Assembly: GCF_001404985.1 (NCBI RefSeq)
Contig: NZ_JRLF01000007.1
Span: 212,344 to 276,343, forward strand
DNA length: 64,000 nt
Origin: Flavobacterium aquidurense
Lineage (GTDB): Bacteria; Bacteroidota; Bacteroidia; Flavobacteriales; Flavobacteriaceae
Direction of reading: 5' to 3'
The position numbers and the translations under genes were made by a program. Positions 26,353 through 33,728 of the stretch are shown here, piece by piece. Under the pieces are notes generated by a model. That model had not been told where the DNA came from, searched no databases, and saw only the letters and a program-made list of their open reading frames with translations. Position 1 is the stretch's first letter, and each line of letters opens with the position of its first letter.

Positions 26353-26426
26353 CGGGGTGGCAGGATTCGAACCTGCGGCCTCCTGCTCCCAAAGCAGGCG
26401 CGATAACCGGGCTACGCTACACCCCG
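26353..26426 (-). tRNA. tRNA-Pro (UGG anticodon)
   Basis: A 74-nucleotide cloverleaf on the minus strand: acceptor CGGGGTG pairs with CACCCCG, the D arm contains AGCCCGGTTA, the anticodon stem CCTGC/GCAGG encloses TTTGGGA with anticodon TGG, and the T arm GCAGG-TTCGAAT-CCTGC is perfect. CCA is not encoded. It reads proline codons, probably all four by wobble. Confidence 0.95.
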
Positions 26427-26543
26427 AAGATGTATTTGTTGTACTGCCCGTAAGCGGATGCAAATATAGTAATAAATTTGTTTTAGAAAAGAAAAATATG
26501 AAAATAAATAAAACTTATTTTAAGATAGTTATTTAGGATTTGA

Positions 26544-26579
26544 TTTGGTGGTAATTTTTTATAATAAAGTTTACATTTG
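26544..26579 (+). promoter_or_regulatory. Probable trxB promoter
   Basis: TACATTTG at 26572-26579 fits TAnnTTTG exactly; TTTG at 26544-26547 is a possible -33 box, though the 24-base spacing is slightly long. The trxB start codon is at 26603. Confidence 0.5.
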
Positions 26580-26602
26580 CATCACTTAAAACTATACATA
26601 CT

Positions 26603-27550
26603 ATGTCAGATACAATCGAAAAAATTAAATGCCTAATTATAGGTTCTGGTCCGGCAGGTTATACTGCGGCTATTTATGCAGCCAGAGCTAATATGAATCC
26701 AGTTTTATATCAGGGAATGCAGCCAGGCGGACAGTTGACTACGACAAACGAAGTAGAAAATTTTCCGGGTTATGTTGATGGAGTTACAGGACCGGAAATG
26801 ATGGTTCAGTTACAGGATCAAGCAAAACGTTTTGGAGCTGATATTCGTGATGGATGGGCTACAAAAGTTGATTTTTCAGGAGATATTCATAAAGTTTGGA
26901 TCAATGATGCTATTGAGCTGCACTGCGAAACTGTTATTATTTCTACAGGAGCATCTGCTAAATATTTAGGATTACCATCAGAACAGCATTATTTGCAAAT
27001 GGGCGGTGGAGTTTCGGCTTGTGCCGTTTGCGACGGATTTTTCTACCGCAATCAAGAGGTAGTAATCGTAGGAGCAGGAGATTCTGCTTGCGAAGAAGCA
27101 CATTACTTGTCTAAACTTTGTAAAAAAGTAACGATGTTGGTAAGAAGCGAAAAATTCAGAGCTTCTAAAATTATGGAAGAACGCGTTCGCAAAACAGAGA
27201 ATATCGAGATTTTAATGAACCACGATACTGTTGAAGTTTTGGGTGATAACCAAGTAGTACATGCTATTAAAGCATTAAACAAAACTACTGGTGAAGTTAT
27301 TGAAATTCCTGCAACAGGATTTTTCGTAGCAATTGGTCACAAACCAAATACAGATATTTTTGCAAATTACATTACTCTTGATGAAACTGGTTATATTGTA
27401 AATACTCCGGGAACATCTAATACAAATGTACCAGGTGTTTTTGTTGCCGGAGATGCTGCAGATCATGTATACCGTCAGGCAATTACTGCTGCAGGAACTG
27501 GATGTATGGCCGCATTAGATGCTGAAAGATATTTAGCTGCTCAGGAGTAA
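26603..27550 (+). CDS. trxB: Thioredoxin-disulfide reductase
   Basis: A 315-residue low-molecular-weight thioredoxin reductase, transferring electrons from NADPH through FAD to thioredoxin. The FAD-binding GSGPAGYTAAIYAARA (about 14-29), the redox-active CAVCDG (about 137-142), the NADPH-binding VGAGDSACEEA (about 155-165) and the C-terminal FAD motif VFVAGDAADHVYRQA (about 283-297) are all present. It is the cytosolic partner for the thioredoxins of the cell, possibly including a membrane relay to the periplasmic rhodanese-thioredoxin protein. Monocistronic, ended by a strong terminator. Confidence 0.97.
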   Translation: MSDTIEKIKCLIIGSGPAGYTAAIYAARANMNPVLYQGMQPGGQLTTTNEVENFPGYVDGVTGPEMMVQLQDQAKRFGADIRDGWATKVDFSGDIHKVWINDAIELHCETVIISTGASAKYLGLPSEQHYLQMGGGVSACAVCDGFFYRNQEVVIVGAGDSACEEAHYLSKLCKKVTMLVRSEKFRASKIMEERVRKTENIEILMNHDTVEVLGDNQVVHAIKALNKTTGEVIEIPATGFFVAIGHKPNTDIFANYITLDETGYIVNTPGTSNTNVPGVFVAGDAADHVYRQAITAAGTGCMAALDAERYLAAQE

Positions 27551-27620
27551 GTATTCAAAGTTTCAGTCTCGGTTTTGAGTCTCAGTTGAGGATTATTGAA
27601 ATTGAAATAGATATTAATAA

Positions 27621-27656
27621 AAAAAGTCCCATTCTAATCGAATGGGACTTTTTTTA
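27621..27656. terminator. Bidirectional terminator between trxB and the DUF2807 gene
   Basis: An 11-base perfect stem, AAGTCCCATTC at 27624-27634 and its complement at 27640-27650, with a five-base loop and A/T runs on both sides. It serves the convergent trxB and DUF2807 transcripts. Confidence 0.88.
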
Positions 27657-27682
27657 TGCAAAGTTTTGTGCTTTGATATAAC

Positions 27683-28552
27683 TTATTCTAATAACGGTGC
27701 TTTTTCTTTTAGTTTTATTGCGCCTGGTTTTTTGATAAGTTTTGCTTCTTCTGTAAAACGTGTAAGTTCAATTTTTGGGTTTCCAAATAATGAAATTTCA
27801 GATTTGTCTCCGGCTGCGATTGAGATTGAAGTTTCGGACAAAACAGTTGCCACAGCAGAACCTTCAGTAGTAAGATTGGCCTCTTTTAGCGTAAATTTTG
27901 TTCCGGTAAAGACTGAATTGTTATCTAACCTTATAGTTGCTTTTTCTGCAATACCTTCAATAGCAGCAGCAGCTTTTTGGTACAAATCACATCTGAATTT
28001 TATGGCAGATACTAATGTTTTAATAGCTGAGTTTTTACTCAATTGAAGATTAGCGTCTTCAGATTTTAAATTTAATTCAATTCTTGATTTATCATCTGCA
28101 AACAAGCTAAATTTCTTTGAGTTTACATTTAGGAATAGTTTAGCATAATCAAAAGTATTAAAAGTAATATCATCTAGCTGAACTTCCTGAATGGCATATA
28201 CCACAGCTTCATTTTTTGCAATTACACTTTTTAATGATTTTGTATAGGTAACGCGAACGATTAGTTTTTTGAAAATAGTACTTTCTTTTGATGTATATAA
28301 ACGAAGCACTTTTTCTCTCAAATCCATCCCAATGATTTCATGTAAATTATCATCGGCTTCGATTTTTATTTCATTTTTTTCTCCTCTTTCAAGGTAAACT
28401 TCTAAATTATCATCGGCTTCAATACCATCAAATTCTCCTACTTCTTTTATTGAAGTAGTTACGATTTTAGATCCTTTTATTTTTTCTCTTCTTTGACCAA
28501 AACTTAACGTCGTAACCAATAATAATAGGAGTAAGGCTGTATTTTTTTTCAT
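27683..28552 (-). CDS. DUF2807 (GIN-domain) exported protein
   Basis: A 289-residue protein with a signal peptide (MKKNTALLLLLLVTTLSFGQ) followed by a right-handed beta-helix-like DUF2807/GIN head domain: the paired IEADDNLEVYLERGEKNEIKIEADDN motif near residues 44-68 is diagnostic, with later ladder-like repeats (LNLKSEDANLQLSKN and similar). Periplasmic or outer-membrane associated. Function unknown; members in Bacteroidetes accompany PspC proteins. It lies 85 bases after a second DUF2807 gene with a hairpin between. Confidence 0.85.
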   Translation of the reverse strand: MKKNTALLLLLLVTTLSFGQRREKIKGSKIVTTSIKEVGEFDGIEADDNLEVYLERGEKNEIKIEADDNLHEIIGMDLREKVLRLYTSKESTIFKKLIVRVTYTKSLKSVIAKNEAVVYAIQEVQLDDITFNTFDYAKLFLNVNSKKFSLFADDKSRIELNLKSEDANLQLSKNSAIKTLVSAIKFRCDLYQKAAAAIEGIAEKATIRLDNNSVFTGTKFTLKEANLTTEGSAVATVLSETSISIAAGDKSEISLFGNPKIELTRFTEEAKLIKKPGAIKLKEKAPLLE

Positions 28553-28583
28553 TAATTCTAGATTTGATTTTCACAAATATAAA

Positions 28584-28615
28584 AAAATCATCCACTTTCG
28601 ATGAATGATTTTTTT
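28584..28615 (-). terminator. Hairpin after the DUF2807 lipoprotein gene
   Basis: The sequence ATCAT...ATGAT with A and T runs on both sides forms a short stem between the two DUF2807 genes. Reading on the minus strand it ends in a U-run, so at least partial termination before the distal gene is likely. Confidence 0.6.
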
Positions 28616-28637
28616 ATATTTAACAGATAAATATCGT

Positions 28638-29372
28638 TTACCCCTGGCTGATACTTCCTCCTGAACTTGCAGTTTTCTCGATAGTTTTTGGTGCAACATC
28701 ATAATTGATACTTGCTCCACTGCTGGCTTTTGCTTTTAAGCTTACTATTGGGTGAACATTTGTACTTGCTCCGCTTGATGCTTCTGCATCAACTTCATTC
28801 GCCAGTAATTTGTTTGCATTTATACTTGATCCGCTTGATGCTGAAGTTTTGATTCTCAACGCTTTTCCTTTTAAGCTAAGGGTACTTCCGCTGCCGGAAT
28901 CAACTGTAATGTTATCGTATTCTACATTGACATCCATTGTTGCAGCACTTGAAGTTTCCAGATCAATATGTTCTCCCTGCAAAAGACCCTGACTCATTAC
29001 AGTAGAAGCACTTGAAGCATCCAGTTTGTCAATTTTAGGCATTTTTACAGTTACTTTTTTCTTGGTTACATCGTGAAAAGAACCGTATTTACATTTAATG
29101 AGTAAAGTTCCGTTTTCAACTTTTGTAGTAATTTCCTTTTGTAAATTATCATCAGCTTCAACAACAATTTCATTTGAGTCTGATTGTATAATTACTAAGT
29201 CGATCGCATTGCTTACGGATACTTTTGTAAAATCTCCCTCTACGATTCTTTTTTCGGTCGTAACATGTCCGCTTCCTTCAATCGAGTTCACGTTAAAGTT
29301 GCATGAGGCAAACAATAATGCTGTAACAGTCGCAATAATGAATTTCGTAATATGAATGATTATTTTTATCAT
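28638..29372 (-). CDS. DUF2807 (GIN-domain) lipoprotein
   Basis: A 244-residue protein with a lipoprotein signal (lipobox LLFASC, Cys at about residue 24) and a DUF2807 beta-helix. The IEGSGHVTTEKRIV opening, VVEADDNLQ, and a ladder of SSAST/SSAAT/SSGSS/SSGAS motifs at turns (about 115-240) are visible; the repeats end SSGGSISQG. Predicted lipid-anchored in the periplasm or outer membrane. Three bases separate it from the PspC-domain gene, so they are one operon. Confidence 0.88.
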   Translation of the reverse strand: MIKIIIHITKFIIATVTALLFASCNFNVNSIEGSGHVTTEKRIVEGDFTKVSVSNAIDLVIIQSDSNEIVVEADDNLQKEITTKVENGTLLIKCKYGSFHDVTKKKVTVKMPKIDKLDASSASTVMSQGLLQGEHIDLETSSAATMDVNVEYDNITVDSGSGSTLSLKGKALRIKTSASSGSSINANKLLANEVDAEASSGASTNVHPIVSLKAKASSGASINYDVAPKTIEKTASSGGSISQG

Positions 29373-29375
29373 GGC

Positions 29376-31097
29376 TTAGTTAATTTTGATTATAACTCCG
29401 TTTTTATCAGTGGTTAGTCTTCCGTTAGTTTTTTTTCCGTTCAAAACTTCTTTTCCGTTTATTTTAATCGAAACTTCGTTTACGGTATCATTTTCAATAT
29501 TGGTTTCTTCGGTTGTATCTTCATAATCATTTTCTTCAGATGGACAATTCAGACATTTAATTTTTGAACCTTCAACTTTGTAGTTGTAATTACCACTAAA
29601 GTGTAAGTTGAAGAAATCATTTTCTGAGTCATCATAATCCTGTACAGATGCATCTGGTTTGAATAATTGTCCTTCAGGAAGGTATAAATACACATCTACT
29701 TCCTGACCTCTAAATTTGTTTTTTACATCTGTAAGAAAATAATTATCCAAAATTAAGTGATTTCCGTTAATTTGAAACTTATAATTAATTTTTTCTGCTC
29801 TTTGTTTTGCAGATATAAACGAATTTCCTCTTGCGCTTTTTTCTATCTGTATATAAGGAGCAGCTTCATCAGTGTGTAAAACATGCAAACGAACATCGTT
29901 TGAGTATAATAATTGATGGTTTGCTGAATCTTGTACAAATTCAAATTCTCTATAGTGATTCAAATCTTTAGCATAATAATCGTTGTATCTAAATTTTACA
30001 AACAATGTATCTTTTGTGCTAATAGTAATCGCTTTTTTCTCTACTGTTTTGTTGTCGTATGATATCTCAGTAGCTTGCTTGATCCCAATACTAATTGCAA
30101 TGGCAACAGCAATAATCCAGATGGCCAATAATGTATATTTTACAATGTTCCCGATAGATTTTAAGTTTGGAGATAACAATTTGAAACCTAAAAGTGTCAA
30201 AAAGAAAAACGGAATCCCTACGGCAAAGAACATTAATAAACCAAATGACCATATAGGATAATCAGTAAAGTTTCCGGCTTCTACGAAGTTTTGCCAAGGA
30301 AAATCAACAAATACATTTGTTCCTAAAGTAAATACCCCAATCAATAACATGATCAAAACACTAATTCCTGACATGATTAAGATTACGCCTAAAAATTTAG
30401 CAAAGATTTTAAAAACCGTCATTACAAAGTCTCCAAATGAACTACTTATTCTCTCAGCTCCTGACTTTACCTGGTTTCCCATTGCATCATAATCTGCATT
30501 TTTGAATTTACTAGATAATGATTCAATTTCTTCACGAACTTTTTTCTCAATGTTCGAAATCGTCACCGGTTCACCTGTCATTTCAAGTTTTTCTGATGTT
30601 GTTATCGCTTCCGGTGTTACGATCCAAAGAACGAAATAAGCTAAAATACCAGTTCCAAAACCTGCAAAAACAAATACTAAGAACAGAATTTTTATCCATA
30701 CAGCGTCGATTCCAAAATAATGACCTAAACCGGTTGCAACACCGCCAATCATACCTTTTTCTTTATCACGGTATAATTTTTTATGTTTTCTTGATCCGTA
30801 TTCGTTAAAAGACTGATTAGATCTTTCTTCGTCCTCCAGAATGTAGTCTTCCGGTTGTCCCATTACTACAATCACTTCATCAACATCTTTTAGTCCTACA
30901 ACATGTTTGTCGCTTTTTTGTTTCTCTATTAATAATTCAGAAACACGCATTTCGATATCCTTAATGATTTCGTCCTGACCGGATGAGTTGTTTAGTGATC
31001 GTTTTATTGCGTCAAAATAGCGTGTCAATTTTAAATATGCATCTTCATCTATATGAAAAACCATACCGCCTAAGTTAATATTTACTGTTTTGTTCAT
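29376..31097 (-). CDS. PspC-domain membrane protein
   Basis: A 573-residue protein. A cytoplasmic N-terminal region (about 1-95, MVFHIDEDAYLKLTRYFDAI and QPEDYI) precedes a PspC domain (about 103-165: KLYRDKEKGMIGGVATGLG, then a membrane hairpin). Three or four further membrane segments (about 230-345) precede an extracytoplasmic C-terminal domain ending in a DUF-type beta region with a CLNC motif. PspC proteins sense or respond to envelope stress. Four bases after the PadR regulator and followed directly by a DUF2807 lipoprotein, it forms a PadR-controlled envelope operon. Confidence 0.88.
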   Translation of the reverse strand: MNKTVNINLGGMVFHIDEDAYLKLTRYFDAIKRSLNNSSGQDEIIKDIEMRVSELLIEKQKSDKHVVGLKDVDEVIVVMGQPEDYILEDEERSNQSFNEYGSRKHKKLYRDKEKGMIGGVATGLGHYFGIDAVWIKILFLVFVFAGFGTGILAYFVLWIVTPEAITTSEKLEMTGEPVTISNIEKKVREEIESLSSKFKNADYDAMGNQVKSGAERISSSFGDFVMTVFKIFAKFLGVILIMSGISVLIMLLIGVFTLGTNVFVDFPWQNFVEAGNFTDYPIWSFGLLMFFAVGIPFFFLTLLGFKLLSPNLKSIGNIVKYTLLAIWIIAVAIAISIGIKQATEISYDNKTVEKKAITISTKDTLFVKFRYNDYYAKDLNHYREFEFVQDSANHQLLYSNDVRLHVLHTDEAAPYIQIEKSARGNSFISAKQRAEKINYKFQINGNHLILDNYFLTDVKNKFRGQEVDVYLYLPEGQLFKPDASVQDYDDSENDFFNLHFSGNYNYKVEGSKIKCLNCPSEENDYEDTTEETNIENDTVNEVSIKINGKEVLNGKKTNGRLTTDKNGVIIKIN

Positions 31098-31100
31098 GAC

Positions 31101-31433
31101 TTATTGATTTTGATTGGTGATTAGATTTACGGCGTCAGACAATTCTGTCCAGGTTCCGCTAAGTTCGTTTAAAAATGTTTGTCCTATTTCGGTTAATCCA
31201 TAATATTTTCGTGGTGGTCCTGAAGTCGATTCTTCCCAACGATAATTAAGCAAGCCGTCGTTTTTCAGCCTAGTCAAAAGTGGATAAACTGTTCCCTCAA
31301 CAACTAGTAATTTTGCGTTTTTTAAAGTGTCTAATATTTCTGATGTGTATGCGTCTTTTTCTTTTAATACAGATAAGATGCAAAACTCAAGAACACCTTT
31401 GCGCATCTGTGCTTTTGTGTTTTCAATGTTCAT
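31101..31433 (-). CDS. PadR family transcriptional regulator
   Basis: A 110-residue winged-helix protein: MRKGVLEFCILSVL (helix 1), YTSEILDTLKNAKLLVVEGTVYPLLTRLKNDGLL (helices 2-3) and the wing EESTSGPPRKYYGLT. The conserved YP..RL and PxRKYY are typical of PadR subfamily 2. It heads the PspC-DUF2807 operon with a three-base gap, so it likely autoregulates this operon. Ligand unknown. Confidence 0.92.
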   Translation of the reverse strand: MNIENTKAQMRKGVLEFCILSVLKEKDAYTSEILDTLKNAKLLVVEGTVYPLLTRLKNDGLLNYRWEESTSGPPRKYYGLTEIGQTFLNELSGTWTELSDAVNLITNQNQ

Positions 31434-31562
31434 AATTTCATTTTGTTTTTTTTTGATTGAACAATTCGTTTTTTGATTGATGATGATTGATTGATGATTG
31501 ATTCCGAAACGATCCTTGTTGATTGCTTGTAAAGTTTCGGGTATACTTTTAATTTTTAATGA

Positions 31563-32018
31563 TTACTTTATAAAAGGAATCGTTAGCGGATATTTATAAA
31601 ATTCTCCGTTTGAAGTTTTTATTGAAGCATAAATCACTAAAAAGAATTCTACAAATTTTAATAATCCAAAAAGTAAAACCGCTGTTGCTCCAATACTTAA
31701 AATTCCAATATTTCCGTCGATGTTTAGATTTCTGATGATTAAATCTTCATCGTTAAAAACCGTGTTGATTGGCAGGTTTTTTAAAAGTACAAAGGCAAAA
31801 ATTGGAATTGCAATTAAGGCCAGAATTAAAGTGTAAAGCAAAAGACTTAATTGAAAATTTAACGTTTGTTTTCCGCTATAATTTACAAATTCTGATTTGT
31901 CTTTGTAACTCGTCCAGATTAATATTGGGAAAATATAATTCCCAAACGGAATGATGTACTGACTTAAAGTGCTTAAGTGTGTGAACGTTGCGATGTTCTT
32001 TTCTGATGTTGTTTCCAT
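31563..32018 (-). CDS. DUF4870 domain membrane protein
   Basis: A protein of 151 residues if started at ATG 32016-32018 (METTSEKNIATFTHLSTLSQYIIPFGNYI); an ATG eight codons upstream is possible. Three or four membrane segments and the NYSGKQTLNFQLS motif are typical of DUF4870, whose function is unknown (related to the Tic20-like superfamily). Monocistronic, 130 bases downstream of the PadR start. Confidence 0.82.
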   Translation of the reverse strand: METTSEKNIATFTHLSTLSQYIIPFGNYIFPILIWTSYKDKSEFVNYSGKQTLNFQLSLLLYTLILALIAIPIFAFVLLKNLPINTVFNDEDLIIRNLNIDGNIGILSIGATAVLLFGLLKFVEFFLVIYASIKTSNGEFYKYPLTIPFIK

Positions 32019-32272
32019 GATGAGTGGTGTTGTTATTTGCATGATTAAAAGTATATAGTATTTTCTTATGCAAATATATGTCTAAAAGACAGTATCTTGT
32101 TTTGCATAGTACCAAATATTAACATAATTTTAACAAAGTTAAAATTTTAAATTGATCTTTAACGCATTGAAAATCATCGTTAAGTATTGATTTTGTTGAC
32201 TATTTATGAAAGTAAAAGCAATTTATTGTGCGTGCATAGTTTTTTTGTATTTTTACATAAAAAATAAATCAC

Positions 32273-32725
32273 ATGGCAATATCAGTTTCTAAACTCAACA
32301 AATTTGTGTTATTCAAATTACCATCAGCTTACTTTTGTGGTGTGCGTGTAAAAGCAATCGATGAAGATAGATGTGTGGTAAGTGTAAAACACAGATGGAT
32401 TAATCAAAATCCTTTTAACTCTATGTATTTTGCGGTTCAGGCAATGGCAGCAGAATTAACAACAGGAGCATTGGTGATCTCGCAAATTAAACAAAGCGGA
32501 AAAAAAATCTCAATGCTGGTAGCCAATAATAAAGGAAACTTCACCAAAAAAGCCACCGGAAGAATCACATTCGTTTGCAACGACGGACATTTAATTGCAG
32601 AAGCGATTCAAAGAACAATTGCAACAGGTGAAGGGCAAACTTTCTGGATGAAATCTATTGGAACAAATGAAGAAGGAATTCAGGTTTCTGAAATGGATTT
32701 TGAATGGAGCGTAAGATTGAAATAG
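32273..32725 (+). CDS. DUF4442 hotdog-fold protein
   Basis: A 150-residue protein matching DUF4442, a hotdog-fold family related to acyl-CoA thioesterases. Characteristic stretches are HRWINQNPFNSMYFAVQAMAAELTTGAL (about 41-68; the NPFxSMYFAxQxMAAE segment is the family hallmark) and the KGNFTKKATGRITFVC strand. A catalytic role on acyl-thioesters is plausible but unproven. Isolated plus-strand gene between minus-strand neighbours. Confidence 0.87.
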   Translation: MAISVSKLNKFVLFKLPSAYFCGVRVKAIDEDRCVVSVKHRWINQNPFNSMYFAVQAMAAELTTGALVISQIKQSGKKISMLVANNKGNFTKKATGRITFVCNDGHLIAEAIQRTIATGEGQTFWMKSIGTNEEGIQVSEMDFEWSVRLK

Positions 32726-32732
32726 TTTTTTT

Positions 32733-32821
32733 GCCACGAATTTCACAAATTTTCACTAATTCATAATGCTTAATGCATTTTAGAAAAGAAATAATTTGTG
32801 CTAATTAGTGGAATTCGTGGC
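32733..32821. repeat. Inverted repeat, GCCACGAATTTCAC family
   Basis: Arms at 32733-32746 and 32808-32821 are complementary with one mismatch; the interior carries CACTAATT/AATTAGTG. The same arm type forms the outer pair at 8015-8044 and 8294-8323. It directly follows the DUF4442 stop codon. Confidence 0.8.
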
Positions 32822-32836
32822 AAAGAAAAACATAAA

Positions 32837-32864
32837 AAAATGCCTCAAATATTTGAGGCATTTT
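32837..32864. terminator. Bidirectional terminator, perfect palindrome
   Basis: A 28-base self-complementary sequence (AAAATGCCTCAAAT and its complement) flanked by A and T runs. It ends the small CC-peptide gene on the minus strand and can also stop the DUF4442 transcript. Confidence 0.85.
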
Positions 32865-32883
32865 ACTTTTAAACGTGTTCTGC

Positions 32884-33039
32884 TTATTTTTTAGCGCAAC
32901 ATTTTTTGTCTTTTTTGTCATCTGTCTTTTTACAGCAAGATTCTTTTTTAGTTTCTTTTTTGGGTGCAGGTTTTGTGTCTTGTGCTTGTAATCCAATTGT
33001 GAATAAAGCAATGGCTAAAACGGTAAATAATTTTTTCAT
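32884..33039 (-). CDS. Small secreted lysine-rich CC-motif peptide
   Basis: A 51-residue open frame (ATG 33037-33039, TAA 32884-32886). The first 20 residues are a clean signal peptide (MKKLFTVLAIALFTIGLQAQ). The mature 31 residues are almost half lysine and contain two adjacent-cysteine pairs, ESCCKK and KKCCAKK. A terminator follows immediately, which supports a real gene. The paired cysteines suggest soft-metal binding (copper, zinc) in the periplasm, and a copper cluster starts about 700 bases away; this is inference. No characterised family is recognised. Confidence 0.75.
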   Translation of the reverse strand: MKKLFTVLAIALFTIGLQAQDTKPAPKKETKKESCCKKTDDKKDKKCCAKK

Positions 33040-33078
33040 TTTTAGTATAATTTAATTGTTAGGTATTTTCTTTTAGAT

Positions 33079-33636
33079 TTAATCTTCAGCATAAAATTTA
33101 GAAACCCATTTGTCAAAATCAGCCTTATAGGTTTCCTGCGCATTTTCTAAAATAGATTCGGTATCGTCTACAGGCTCCAGATTAAAATTTTCTTTAAGCC
33201 ATACTTTATATTCCGGCAAACCTTCACTTTCTTCATAATCATCTTCATCTTTATAAAAATAAACTTGTTCATGATCGACATATATTTCAGTGTCAAAAGT
33301 CAGTAATTGCATGAATTCGAAGATATTTTTTGCTACAATGTGATAACCGCCTTCATCACCAAAAATTACCACAGGCAATTCGTTTAAGGATTTACTTTGG
33401 TCATTATTCCATAATACATACATAGAACCGGAACCATTTGCTTGCGCAAAAGGCATTAATTTGTCTAAAAAATCAGGATCTTCAGACCAGGTTGCAATTC
33501 CGGATTTATCATCTCTGTATAATCCAAAACCCTGAGAATAATTTTCGAATCCCAGCTCTTCATTTATGTCATAAAATAAAGCCAGTTCGTTTGTAATCGA
33601 GTCATTAAAATTCTGTTTAAAATCTTCTAAAGTCAT
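33079..33636 (-). CDS. SMI1/KNR4-like (SUKH-type) protein
   Basis: A 185-residue acidic cytoplasmic protein. It resembles SMI1/KNR4 (SUKH) domain proteins: VVIFGDEGGYHIVAKNIFEFMQLL matches the conserved region in which a glycine-rich strand leads to an FxxFL helix. Many SUKH proteins are immunity proteins to contact-dependent toxins, but housekeeping or orphan members are common, and no toxin gene is adjacent. Subfamily not resolved. Confidence 0.6.
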   Translation of the reverse strand: MTLEDFKQNFNDSITNELALFYDINEELGFENYSQGFGLYRDDKSGIATWSEDPDFLDKLMPFAQANGSGSMYVLWNNDQSKSLNELPVVIFGDEGGYHIVAKNIFEFMQLLTFDTEIYVDHEQVYFYKDEDDYEESEGLPEYKVWLKENFNLEPVDDTESILENAQETYKADFDKWVSKFYAED

Positions 33637-33728
33637 AATTTGATGGTTTACTTGATATCATTTTTAAATCTTAATATGAATATCAAATATAATAAAAGTC
33701 ACTTTTAACTTAGATGAGAATATGATAA

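Larger units (their letters stand above)
26070..26365 (-). repeat. Two tandem 147/149-bp direct repeats
   Basis: Unit 1 is 26070-26216 and unit 2 is 26217-26365. Both begin TTCGAACCTTTGGTCTTCCC on the plus strand, contain a CCCGA/TCGGG stem and an identical hairpin, and end with CGGGGTGGCAGGA, the 3' end of the Pro tRNA. The third position of the series is the intact tRNA-Pro. The array therefore appears to have arisen by tandem duplication of a tRNA-plus-terminator unit. Confidence 0.85.

Noticed and set aside
26070..26365. Possible CRISPR array because of regular direct repeats
   Set aside because: Only two units of about 148 bases with no unique spacers; the repeats are tRNA and terminator copies.
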